Assembly (NCBI GenBank): GCA_026770025.1
Contig: JAMXDE010000004.1
Location: 558,001 to 622,000 of the forward strand
DNA: 64,000 bases
Direction of reading: 5' to 3'
Origin: Craspedostauros australis
Lineage: Eukaryota; Bacillariophyta; Bacillariophyceae; Mastogloiales; Achnanthaceae
Positions 1-9,422 of the stretch are shown piece by piece (the stretch's first letter is position 1; each line of letters begins with the position of its first letter). A program made the position numbers and the translations under genes. The notes below the pieces were generated by a model. It was not told where the DNA came from, made no database searches, and saw only the letters and a program-made list of their open reading frames with translations.

Positions 1-409
1 GACGGAACGTAATGTTTGTTCAAACACAGGCATTTGAAAAGTGAAGCCGATTGCAATTGCAGTCGGCATTTCCAAACCCGTGCACCCTGTTGGTGTTGTC
101 CCAATCGTGCGCCTCGTCATGATCGCATGGAGCACCAGTGATTGTGATGAACCTCTCTTTGTCGTTGCACACCAGAGCATGTATTCCGCTGCTGCTGCTT
201 CCGTCCATCCATTTGTTGAACACGCAAAACATTGAAAATACACAGAATGTTCTGTTCTTCTCTGATCTTGTCTGATCTGATGTTCTCATCGTTTGGGAGA
301 TTGCAGGAGGTACGTATGATGTGTTGCACCTGTGTGGATACCACGAGGCATGAACAGCAGTACTCTGCAACAGAGTCACAGCCTGCCCCCACCCACCCAC
401 CATAATCTG
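1..409. other. No supported gene; window edge and 3' flank
   Basis: No frame here has a recognisable domain or a convincing start. Several overlapping frames of 60-130 codons are open on both strands, but they look like chance frames. The segment lies downstream of the small minus-strand gene that ends at 410, so part of it is probably that gene's 3' untranslated region. Confidence 0.4.
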
Positions 410-676
410 CTACGCCGGACACTTGACGATGTAGACGTAATGCGCATCACGCACCACCGTGTATCGCACATCGGGATACGTGACGTTGAAGCGCCGCATG
501 TTCTTGTCCTGCAAGCTGCCCACCTCGACGAGCATGCGAAAGAGGATGTCCATCTCGTGCGGCGTGATACGGCTGTCGCAGCGCAGGGGTTTGCCCGTCT
601 GGGGATGCAGCACGCATGAGGGCGTGTGCGGCAGGTCCAGCATGGGCGGCGGTGTCGTGTGGATGGGTGGTTCCAT
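410..676 (-). CDS. Small protein, possible LAMTOR4/roadblock-like Ragulator subunit
   Basis: An 88-residue protein that starts at an ATG at 676 and ends with TAG at 410. The C-terminal half alternates a basic stretch (KNMRRFNVTYPD) with beta-strand-like segments and ends YTVVRDAHYVYIVKCPA. This faintly resembles the end of LAMTOR4, a lysosomal Ragulator subunit of about 99 residues whose last strands read roughly TLLVTVSGQRVFVVKR. A short middle segment could match the rest of a roadblock fold. Seen: length, start, stop and hydrophobic pattern. Inferred: the family. The similarity is weak, the first 20 residues are low complexity, and the frame could be an exon of a longer gene or a chance frame. 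Confidence 0.35.
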   Translation of the reverse strand: MEPPIHTTPPPMLDLPHTPSCVLHPQTGKPLRCDSRITPHEMDILFRMLVEVGSLQDKNMRRFNVTYPDVRYTVVRDAHYVYIVKCPA

Positions 677-1883
677 CGTTGTGTCGCGCGGGGTAGATTA
701 GGCTGTGGTGACGAGGGTGAATGTGCGCTGCTCTGTATCTTGGCCTTGTGTGATTGCGCAGGGGTGGAGATGATTGGATCTTTGGATCTTGCTCTGCTCT
801 CTTGCTTTTGTTGTGGTGTCTTGCTTCCTTGTTTCTTGCTTCTTGCTTCCTTGTTTCTTGTGCGCTGTTTGTGGTGGCTGTTCCCACATGTTCGTTGTTG
901 TGTTTGGTGGTGTGATTGGTGTCGCGATTGGTGTGACAAGCAACGTCGGTGTGTGTGACTCGTGTCCCGCCAAAATCGTTCGACAGATTTCTTGCGCGCA
1001 TTGACAGGTACTTAGTTAGATCTCGGATGATCCGCGTGACGCGACTCATTTATCAACGACATTCCAAAACAAGCTTTTCATAAATATGCGCTTCGCTCAG
1101 CGTAGCATACAACTATGTACAATCCGTATCCATATATAACGACTGCGACACCAACCCAACTTGGTGGACCCTCCATCCGCCCCAGATTTGCTGCTGCTCA
1201 CAAAAAGGGCGTGCGCAACCGAACAGCCGCAAGTCGGACACCAGCAGCAGCAGCGTGGTGTCGTTGTGGTGCAGTAGTGTGCTGTGTTGTTGGTAGTAAC
1301 AGGAGCGTGGAAGCAAACAGAAGGCACACACAAAGCGCACGACACGAAAACACTCGAATTCACACATTGATCCACTCACACAAAAACAAACAAACAAAAA
1401 CCAAAACAAATTGGGCAATCCATCGAACGCAGACGACAGACACGGGACCATCCCCGCAGCTCTTGGCGAACGCAGGCAGGCAGTTCTCCTCTCTTCATGT
1501 CCCACAACCACTCTTGCGAGACAAAACGTGGACATTGAGGCGTCCTATCGTACGATACCATTACTAGTATATATTGCATTATATACAATAGTAGAGTTAG
1601 TGCGGTGGTGGCAACAACTCGGCGTTCCTTGTTGGAGACACACCACCGACCGATCTATTGGTGGAGTACGACTATTGGTATCAAGCAATCCATCAGTCAA
1701 TCCATCAGTCAATCTCTCAGCCAAGCGGTCAAACTGTGCGAAGAAGGAAAGCACAGACAGCATATACCATACCAGAGACCATAACAGCTACCATAGCGGA
1801 TAGCAGATTGGACGTACTCGTTGACCACACAGACGATCAGACCCAACGACAACTGCGATAGGGCACGAGTTATTAGTGTTAGC
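677..1883. promoter_or_regulatory. Divergent intergenic region, probable promoters for both flanking genes
   Basis: About 1.2 kb separates two genes that point away from each other, so promoters in both directions are expected. T/G-rich runs lie near 790-900, a CA-rich run near 1375-1410, and an AT-rich near-palindrome (GTATATATTGCATTATATAC) near 1567-1587, about 300 bases before the plus-strand start. A frame continues upstream of that gene's first ATG, but it opens at TTG and is low complexity. No specific factor site is claimed. Confidence 0.35.
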
Positions 1884-4800
1884 ATGGTGACACCAGGCGC
1901 GAGAAGGAGGAGCAACTCCAACGCCTCTGCGGCGGCTTCGGGAGATGCTTCCACAACAGCTTCAACACCAGCTGCATCCACATCAGCAGCCTCAACATCT
2001 ACATCGACATCCACCACAAAAACAACCAAAGCCACCAAAACCATCAAGAGCAGTACCAAGAGCGCTACGAAGAGCACTACGAAGAGCAAAACGAAAAGCA
2101 GCATCAAGAGCACTGCCAGCACTACCAGCAACCCTACAAGCAGCCCCAAGAGCAACCACCTGAAGGGACTGTCCCTCAGAGGCAGCTCGCGTCGCTCATC
2201 ACGCACTGCGACGCCCACACAAAAGCGCCGCGTGAGGGGCCTTCCCGTCAGCCGCTCCAGGAGCAGAAGCAACGTCACAGCTGATGACGACGATGACGAT
2301 CACAGCGAAACCGCTGCCAAGCGTTCCCCTCCGTCTGCCACGGGCAAGGCCAGAGCGCAGCGCAGCCCTAGGACAAAGCGCGCCACGAGATCCGTCGATG
2401 CGTCCGATGAGGATTCCGTCACGGCGAATACCCGGTCTTCCGCCAAAAGGGCATCGTCCAAGGCGACTTCCCGGTCCACGGCCGCCTCGGCCAGAGCTGC
2501 GAAGGCCGCCGCCGCGACTGCCAACCCCGTTCCCAGTTCTGCCGTCAGCAGCAGCAGAGCGAAAGCACGCGGCACCGCGCCCACGCACAACTCCGAACGT
2601 TCCCTGCATCTCTCGGTACCCAAACCACTCACGGCCGCGATCAAAGGAAAATCGGTCAAGGTCAATATCACCGTCAACTCGGTCCCCTACGTCAGCCAGC
2701 AGCATTCCAACGGCAGCCAGCTGAATGCCGCGCTCGGACCCGGCGTCGCCACCGTCAACATCATGGGCAACGACGGCAACCTCTTCTACTGCCACGAATG
2801 CAAGGGCTTCGGCGACGTCGTCTGCTGCGACGGCTGCCCCCACGTCTTTCATCCCAAATGCATCCCGCCCGGACCCTCGCGCAAATCCCTCCTCAACGAC
2901 GACGATCCCTGGTTCTGCCCCACATGCATGCGCGCCAAATCGCGACGCCGCAAGGTCGTGCGCACGATCAAGCGCCGCTGCTGCGAATGCCACCAATCGC
3001 ATGTGCAGCTCGAACCCTGCGAAGGATGCGGGGCCTATCTGCATTATCCGTCGTGCGGTATCGGCGCGGACGTGATCAATACGGGCGCCGTGCTGTGTTC
3101 GACGTGCCGTTCCGAAATGGCGCAGACGCAGGAGGAGGAAGACGAATTGCAGACGAAGCGCAAGCGCGACGATGTCGCCGTGGCCGATACGATCCGCAGC
3201 GAAGCGCGGTCGTCTGAAACGAAGCGGTTCAAGCGTAAGCTTGTTTCCACGGATGATGATGCCTCCGTCGGCAGCGGCGGTGCGGCCAAGTCGAAAGCGG
3301 CGCGGCCCAAGGATCCCAGCCGCGCTGCGCCTGACAGTGCCAAGAAGCGAAAGCGGACAGGTTCCGTGGATTCCGTGCGCTCGGTGACGGTCGCTCCTGC
3401 ATCGCAGAACACCAAGAAACTCAAGATGGACAAGAAGAACAAACGACAGCGTCCCGGCGTGAAGGAAGACGAATCGGCTCAAGATGGAGACAAGGACGAC
3501 AAAAAGCCCGCGCCAACGACAACAACGACGGATGCCAAGGAGGCGGCGGACAATCCCCTCGCGCAGCTCTACTCCAACGGCCTCGTCAAGTCGACACCAG
3601 CATTCTTCTTCTTTTTGGCCGAAAATCGCGGCAAGATTGAGCGCGCCTTGTCTCGCAAGCACCGCATCTTCAACCGCCTTCCCAAGGGCATGGAACGCAA
3701 CCAGCTCGTCGCCAAGGAGGCCGCGCAATGGTGGGTCGAACTGAAGCCGGCGGAGGTGCGGCGGTATATGAACAACTCCATCAAGGACTTTGAGCACAAG
3801 ATCATCGAGTGGAAGGAAGAGAAGAACCTGCGCGACATGATGCAGGAAACGCATGGGGCTGAGGAACCGCCGTCCGAGGAAGACGACACAAAAGAGGTCA
3901 GTCTGCCGAACACGGACTCCCTCGCCTACTACAAGCACATGCGTCTCTACCTCGGCACGACCGTCGGCAGCAAGCCCTTCCGACCGGAACCTGGAGTCAG
4001 CCACAATCGCATCCTCCTCGAGCTTCTGCAGGACATCCGATTCCATCCCGTCCCCATGTTCAGCTTGCAGCGCGCCAAGGTGGAATACGCCCAGGTGGAT
4101 CCTTCGCGCGTCACCATCCCGCACTTTGACGTGCATGGACCCGTCTCCACCAGCGTCGGCGACGAATGCTTGGGCTGCACGCGCGGCTGGAATCATCACT
4201 GCAACGTTCTCAAGCGACGTCTGCCCGCCATCGAGCATCGCGCCAAGCTGCAGCCGCCATTGAGCTCCCTGCTGGCCACGCGCATCGGCCTCGGTCTGAG
4301 ATACCGACCATTCTCCACTACGTTGCCACCGGAGAAGGAGGAGGAAGCGCGCGGGATCCATCCCTTCCAATGCCGCGAGGTGCGCGAGGCCAAGCTGCAT
4401 CGCCATATGCCGATCGTGCCGTGGGACAGTCTCTCCAGTCCTGGTTCCAGAGCCGATGACATTGTCGAATTCATCGAGGAGGCCATCGCTATGCGTATCC
4501 CGGAACCGACACGGCCGCTGAATCCCAACCTCGTCCGCAGCGAGAACAAGAAGGCCCTCTCGAAACGAGTCATGCTGCCGACGCGCGAACGCCGGCGCTT
4601 CGTGGACCCCATGTCGGCAAGCGCGGGTCCCACCATCATGTGCGTGCCCATCAACAAGTGCGGTCGCTGCCGCACCGTCATCCAGACCGACACGGGATGC
4701 ATCCAATGTCGCCGAGCGCAGCTCGTCATCAACACCTCCAAGCGGGTGCCGATCGCGGGCAAGTTGGGGCCCAAGGGCAGTGATGGCAAGACTCCCAAGC

Positions 4801-7247
4801 TGCTCTGCGTGCAGACGCAGATGCTGGGGCGCATGCAAACGAAGGAGAATATCGGCGAGGCCCAAACGGAACGCGATGTTGCTGTGGCCAATAGCATCCT
4901 GCGAGAACGGTGGATGCCGTGGGCCATCCTGCCGGCCACGACGTTGCGCGCTCCCATCGGTAAGCCACGGTCGGAGAAGCAAGACAACGAAGAAGAATCA
5001 GACAGTGACGATAGCGAGGATGGCATGGAGAACGAGGATGCGAAACACGATAACAACGGCAACAATGACAAGAACATAGACAAGAACATGGACAAGAACA
5101 ACCATAAAAATGATGCGAAGAAAGACAGTGACGAGACATCGACATCAACCGCCATGGTGGAGGACGATGCATCCTCCGTCAAGACAGTGGATACTTCCGT
5201 GGATGATGCGAGCACGACAAATATGGATACTGGTGCGTTATCCAGCACCAACGATGCCTCCACTCCCACAGCTACCAGCAAAGATACAGCAGCAGCAGGA
5301 GGAGCAGCGGCAACGGCAGCGGCTCCAACATCAGGAGCAATCACACCGTCGAATGTTGGCAACGAAGAAAAGCCAGGAGATGTTGCCAAGCCGGATCCCA
5401 CCACTGCAAATGCACCAGCAACCAAGCGCACACGCAGCGGCCGAGTGGTCGCATCGACGGGCACCACCATCGACAAATCCGCCAACTTTGACGATCGACA
5501 GAAACTGGCCGAGAAGCATCGTGGGGAAAGCAACGAGCTGCACAAACGATGCACGAAGATTGCATGTCGTGGCATTCTCTTGGGCCTCATCCGGCGCGAT
5601 CCCCTTCAACTGTTCGCCGAACCCGTGACTGCTGAAGGGTACTCCCAGATGGTCAAGAAGCCCATTGATTTTGGAAAGATTCGCAAGAACGTGCTGGATG
5701 AAAAGTACAGCTCGCTGGGAGCGTTCGTCGCTGATTGCCGTCTGCTGTGCTTGAATGCCCTGATCTACAATCCAGCGGGCACCATCTATTCCAAGACAGC
5801 GAAGGAGATGCTAGACGCGCTGGCTGCCATGCACCGCCTTGCGAGCGAATGGATGACAGCAATCAAGGAAACGCAACAGAACGTGCATCGCCAAGTGCAA
5901 CAAAAGGCACAGCAAAAGGCAAAGAAGAAGGCACCAGCCCGCGACTTGAAAGACGGCGACGATTCAGAGAAGACCAGTGCTGGCAGCCCAGTCGTCGCTT
6001 CTGCTACCAAGGAAGCTGGCGGCGACAACAAACCAGCAGGCAAGAAGTCGAAGATTGAAGACGACATGTTTGCGGAGCTGCGATTGACGTGGCCGGATGC
6101 TGTGGAGATGTTGGAAAACAATGCCTGGCTGGACAAAGCCATCAAGGCGGACTTCATGCGCACGAAGGAGAATGAAATTGCCTACTACGGCAGTCTTGCC
6201 ATCCGCCGTGCGGCCGTGGCAGCCGGAACTTCGCTAGCGCCGTATCCGGAAGTGAACGGGATATACAACCCGGTTGGTAAGCGCACGGATATTGAGGACG
6301 AAGAATTGCGAGCGTCGATTGCCGAGAAGGTGGCACGGTACACGGATTCAGTGGAGCTGAAGAATTTGCCGACATGGCGTGAGGAATCCATCGTCCGCAT
6401 GATGCGACGTGCGCAGCAGCGACGTCTGGAGGGTCGCATCGGCTCGGAGAACGGGTGTGCACGATGCGACGGCATGCGGATCAATCAGGAATTGAAGGTG
6501 GCCATGACTGCGGAGGCCTTGCGCGGTGGCCGTGCCAAGAGGAAGAGCGACCACGTGCCGAGGATTCATCGATCACGCCTGCCTCTCAGCACGGGGTTGG
6601 CGAGCCACAAGACACTGAAACGGATCAAGGCATTCCACGAAAACGATTACAAGGACGACAAGGATGCGCTGGATAGGTGGGACACTTCGAAGGAAGTGGC
6701 GGTCTCTGTACACGGCAGCCGCATCCACGGTTGGGGACTGTTCGCCGACCAGGAATTCCGCAAGGGCGATGTGGTGGCGGAGTACGTCGGCGAATACGTG
6801 AGCCTCGCAGTTACAGAAGCCCGCGAGAAGGCGTACCAGGAGCAGCGCATTCAGGACTACCAGTTCCGCCTCGACGACTCCCTCGTGATCGATGCCACCA
6901 TGAGCGGCGGGCACGCAAGGTACATCAACCACAACTGCAACCCCAACTGCGTCGCCAAGTCGGTGCCGGGTCCCGCCCCCAACCAGCACTTGAAGCGCGT
7001 CGTGATCGTGGCGCAGCAGGAGATCAAGCCACGCGAGGAGCTGACGTACGACTACCAGTTCCCGCTGGAGCTAGATTTGAACGAGCGAGTGCCGTGCAAC
7101 TGCCTGTCAGATCAGTGCCGCGGATTCATGAACTGGGATCTGCCCGAGAAGGGTTCCCACAACCGCATGGTCCAGACGCAGAAGCGCGGCGCCAACATGC
7201 GCGATCGCATCCGGCGGCTGGGACGTCCATTGAAGAGCGACAAATAG
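1884..7247 (+). CDS. Trithorax/MLL-like histone-lysine methyltransferase (PHD-HMG-bromo-SET)
   Basis: A 1787-residue nuclear protein in one open frame. The frame opens earlier at a TTG (1821); I use the first ATG at 1884. The first ~290 residues are Ser/Thr/Lys-rich and disordered with basic runs. A PHD finger follows at about 298-350 (YCHECKG, CCDGCPHVFH, WFCPTC), then a second Cys/His cluster at about 365-412. An HMG-box-like segment lies at about 558-652 (TPAFFFFLAENRGKI, WWVELKPAEVRRYM). Two zinc-binding-like Cys clusters come next (CLGCTRGWNHHC; CGRCRTVIQTDTGCIQC). A bromodomain spans about 1218-1323 (GYSQMVKKPIDFGKIRKN, NALIYNPAGT). The SET domain spans about 1604-1735 with its expected motifs: HGWGLFA, YVGEYV, RYINHNCNPNC and ELTYDY. 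A post-SET motif (CNCLSDQCRG) follows. SET proteins of this architecture methylate histone H3, typically K4, and act with chromatin-reading modules. The exact lysine is inferred, not seen. The catalytic motifs look intact. Confidence 0.93.
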   Translation: MVTPGARRRSNSNASAAASGDASTTASTPAASTSAASTSTSTSTTKTTKATKTIKSSTKSATKSTTKSKTKSSIKSTASTTSNPTSSPKSNHLKGLSLRGSSRRSSRTATPTQKRRVRGLPVSRSRSRSNVTADDDDDDHSETAAKRSPPSATGKARAQRSPRTKRATRSVDASDEDSVTANTRSSAKRASSKATSRSTAASARAAKAAAATANPVPSSAVSSSRAKARGTAPTHNSERSLHLSVPKPLTAAIKGKSVKVNITVNSVPYVSQQHSNGSQLNAALGPGVATVNIMGNDGNLFYCHECKGFGDVVCCDGCPHVFHPKCIPPGPSRKSLLNDDDPWFCPTCMRAKSRRRKVVRTIKRRCCECHQSHVQLEPCEGCGAYLHYPSCGIGADVINTGAVLCSTCRSEMAQTQEEEDELQTKRKRDDVAVADTIRSEARSSETKRFKRKLVSTDDDASVGSGGAAKSKAARPKDPSRAAPDSAKKRKRTGSVDSVRSVTVAPASQNTKKLKMDKKNKRQRPGVKEDESAQDGDKDDKKPAPTTTTTDAKEAADNPLAQLYSNGLVKSTPAFFFFLAENRGKIERALSRKHRIFNRLPKGMERNQLVAKEAAQWWVELKPAEVRRYMNNSIKDFEHKIIEWKEEKNLRDMMQETHGAEEPPSEEDDTKEVSLPNTDSLAYYKHMRLYLGTTVGSKPFRPEPGVSHNRILLELLQDIRFHPVPMFSLQRAKVEYAQVDPSRVTIPHFDVHGPVSTSVGDECLGCTRGWNHHCNVLKRRLPAIEHRAKLQPPLSSLLATRIGLGLRYRPFSTTLPPEKEEEARGIHPFQCREVREAKLHRHMPIVPWDSLSSPGSRADDIVEFIEEAIAMRIPEPTRPLNPNLVRSENKKALSKRVMLPTRERRRFVDPMSASAGPTIMCVPINKCGRCRTVIQTDTGCIQCRRAQLVINTSKRVPIAGKLGPKGSDGKTPKLLCVQTQMLGRMQTKENIGEAQTERDVAVANSILRERWMPWAILPATTLRAPIGKPRSEKQDNEEESDSDDSEDGMENEDAKHDNNGNNDKNIDKNMDKNNHKNDAKKDSDETSTSTAMVEDDASSVKTVDTSVDDASTTNMDTGALSSTNDASTPTATSKDTAAAGGAAATAAAPTSGAITPSNVGNEEKPGDVAKPDPTTANAPATKRTRSGRVVASTGTTIDKSANFDDRQKLAEKHRGESNELHKRCTKIACRGILLGLIRRDPLQLFAEPVTAEGYSQMVKKPIDFGKIRKNVLDEKYSSLGAFVADCRLLCLNALIYNPAGTIYSKTAKEMLDALAAMHRLASEWMTAIKETQQNVHRQVQQKAQQKAKKKAPARDLKDGDDSEKTSAGSPVVASATKEAGGDNKPAGKKSKIEDDMFAELRLTWPDAVEMLENNAWLDKAIKADFMRTKENEIAYYGSLAIRRAAVAAGTSLAPYPEVNGIYNPVGKRTDIEDEELRASIAEKVARYTDSVELKNLPTWREESIVRMMRRAQQRRLEGRIGSENGCARCDGMRINQELKVAMTAEALRGGRAKRKSDHVPRIHRSRLPLSTGLASHKTLKRIKAFHENDYKDDKDALDRWDTSKEVAVSVHGSRIHGWGLFADQEFRKGDVVAEYVGEYVSLAVTEAREKAYQEQRIQDYQFRLDDSLVIDATMSGGHARYINHNCNPNCVAKSVPGPAPNQHLKRVVIVAQQEIKPREELTYDYQFPLELDLNERVPCNCLSDQCRGFMNWDLPEKGSHNRMVQTQKRGANMRDRIRRLGRPLKSDK

Positions 7248-7725
7248 GGGAAATGGTGTGTCGGTGCGGAATTATAATCCGTATTTTCGTGCTGTAGCAA
7301 TGTCATCGCAGTATCGCATTTCTCGTTCGACCTATGAACCCATTCAGGGTTCGCACGTACGCAAATGTGAATTTTTGAGATAAGGACCTAGACCATCCTA
7401 ATATGTTGTAGAGAACATACGTGTGAAGTTACAAGCTCCTGGGCCTTGTGGTTAAAAAGTTCATATTTTTGCAGAAGGCTACGACTGTGATTCGCACCCG
7501 CGTTCTGGTGCTTATCTGGAACAGGCTGCTGTGCTCACTTCGAAAGTTGAGGTGTGAGGGTGGGACACGCTAAAATACTTGTCAGGACTAGCTGGTATAC
7601 GGGACTGAATTCGGCAATAGGTCGTCCGAGTGTGATCAACACGTGTTGTTCTATTGAGTCGTGATGACATTCTTGGGAGGTGCGGCGAACATGAATATCT
7701 TGATAAAGTCGTACCCTCGATTTCT
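7248..7725. other. 3' flank of the SET gene, no gene seen
   Basis: AT-balanced DNA after the SET gene stop, with no coding signal. The last ~70 bases before 7726 may be the decayed beginning of the copia fragment that follows. Confidence 0.4.
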
Positions 7726-8612
7726 GACAGCTGCGATGGGCGATTGAGATCGGCAGAGTCGACATCTTGCTGGAAGTGTCACCGCTGTCATCCCACCTTG
7801 CCATGCCACGGGTTGGGCATCTTGAGCAGGCCTACCTCATCTTCGGATACCTGAAGAATACTTTGCGACGGACGATGCTGATGGACCCTGACCACCCCAG
7901 GATATCAGGAGACAGCTTCCAGTCATTTGAATGGGAGGACTTCTATCGCAATGCTGAGGAAGTCATACCTGTTGGTGTACGGTTGCAGACAGACGGTGCA
8001 GCAGCAAATCCCATGTTCACAGCCTCTGCACAGTCGGAAATGATCATACTCGCATCATCACACACACAACACATCCTGTATCGTCTCCTGATCATCACAA
8101 TACCAATGGACATGCCAGAGCCCAGAGGCAACACAGCATCAACACATTGCTTTGTGGATGCCAACCACACAGCTGACAAGGTGACAAAGTGATCACAAAC
8201 AGGGATACTCATCTTCCTGAATCGTGCACCAGTCCTATGGCACAGCAAGAGGTGGAACTTGGTGGAGACCTCCACCTTTGGGTCGGAGTTCACTGCAATG
8301 AGGCTCGCAGTGGAGATGGTGTCATTGCTTCGATGCAAGCTGTGCATGTTTGGGGTACCTATCGAGGGACCAATGAATATGTTCTGCAACAATGAGGCAG
8401 TCTTCAAGAATGCATCAACGCCACACTTGACGATGTTGAAGAAGCACCACAGCATCTCCTACCACCAATGCCAAGAGGCTGTTGCCAGCGGTATCATTCG
8501 CATCGCGAAAGAGGACACCATGACGAACCTGGCGGACACATTCAGGAAGACAATGGTAGCCCCGAAGCGTGAGACGTTGCTTGGTCGAATCTTGTACAAA
8601 CGAGATAGCTAA
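7726..8612 (+). pseudogene. Decayed Ty1/copia fragment: end of RT and RNase H
   Basis: Pieces of one polyprotein can be followed through changing frames. First comes LRWAIEIGRVDILLEVS with SSHLAMPRVGHLEQAYLIFGYLK, then DWEDFY-like residues (EWEDFYRNAEEVIP). A segment of roughly 135 bases (about 7971-8107) interrupts the homology. It resumes with MPEPRGNTASTHCFVDANHTADKVT and, after a stop and frame change near 8190, with VETSTFGSEFTAM, GPMNMFCNNEAVFKNAS and TNLADTFRK. This is the order expected at the 3' end of a copia pol gene (connection plus RNase H). No LTRs were found beside it. It is not from the intact element at 17.7-26.5 kb, whose RNase H is clearly different. Confidence 0.8.
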
Positions 8613-9422
8613 CAGAGTCGCAAACAGAGCCGCGAACAGAGCCACGATGCGTGAGGTTTTTGGAGGCAAAATTCCGTTTTCCTGCGCGCCAGAACAGGGA
8701 ACGTTGGGCAGACACAGAGGGCGATCCAGGGGGTGGACAAGTGCCTACACAAGGAGGGGACAGAACGAGTTTTGGGATCATCCGGGGCGGACCGTCTGGC
8801 GGTCAACCGGTACAGTCATCCGGTCTTGTGCAATGACTCCTACGCACCACCGGTATAGTTGTTGCGTACGTGAGCATGTGTCAGCAACATAATCCTTTCA
8901 GAGCAGGAGAGAACACGCAACTTCGAGGACCACAGCTCGAACCAGCAGCAACTAATGCTAGATCAGATCATCTTCTGTGTGTCTTGAGGTCTCTCCTTTG
9001 CAGAACCTGCCAGCTTGCAAGCGTCTGCATTCATTCTGAATTTGTCATCAATTCGGCTTTTTTGTTCTCATCGACAGAACATTGCTGATAATCGTGTGGG
9101 TCGATTTGACCACATCGAACGAAATGGTATCTGAGGGTTCTGATTGCGTCCAGATCTTTTCTGCGAAGATCAAGCGGAAGCCAACAATGAGAAACGCTTG
9201 ATGACACACATTTTGCTGCACCCACAGTATCTGCAACACCAGAGACATCACAGTTGCACCGCCAGAGCCCAACCCCTCTCCAGACTCCCCCAGGAGTCCG
9301 CCTCCGAACACACCACAGCAGGAGCGAAGGCACAAACGCAGGCATCAGAGATCTCAAGCAGAGAAAGCAAACAAAGGCAACGGCAATCAATCGACTTCTG
9401 TTCGGAGTCACTAACATTCACA
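8613..9422. other. Intergenic region upstream of array gene A
   Basis: Holds a dispersed repeat copy (8761-8886) and otherwise no coding signal. Frames upstream of the ATG at 9423 continue in phase but open at TTG and do not resemble the leaders of the paralogues, so I treat 8890-9422 as promoter and 5' untranslated DNA of gene A. Confidence 0.4.
8761..8886 (+). repeat. Dispersed repeat R1, copy 1
   Basis: About 125 bases here match 38490-38612 in inverted orientation. Shared blocks include TTTGGGATCATCCGGG, the phrase TCATCCGGTCTTGT, a GACTCC...GCGCACCACCGG-type block and TTGCGTACGTGAGC/TTACGTACGAGC. The order is the same in both copies. It encodes nothing recognisable and could be a MITE or SINE-like repeat. 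Confidence 0.7.

Noticed and set aside
2199..4982. A 927-codon open frame on the minus strand
   Set aside because: It is the antisense shadow of the GC-biased SET gene, whose domains are clear on the plus strand; the minus-strand reading has no domain.
4196..5590. A 464-codon minus-strand frame rich in Ser, Val and Leu
   Set aside because: Antisense of the acidic, low-complexity linker of the SET gene.
9144..9422. Upstream extension of array gene A
   Set aside because: It opens at TTG and does not resemble the other paralogues, which all begin close to the first Trp.
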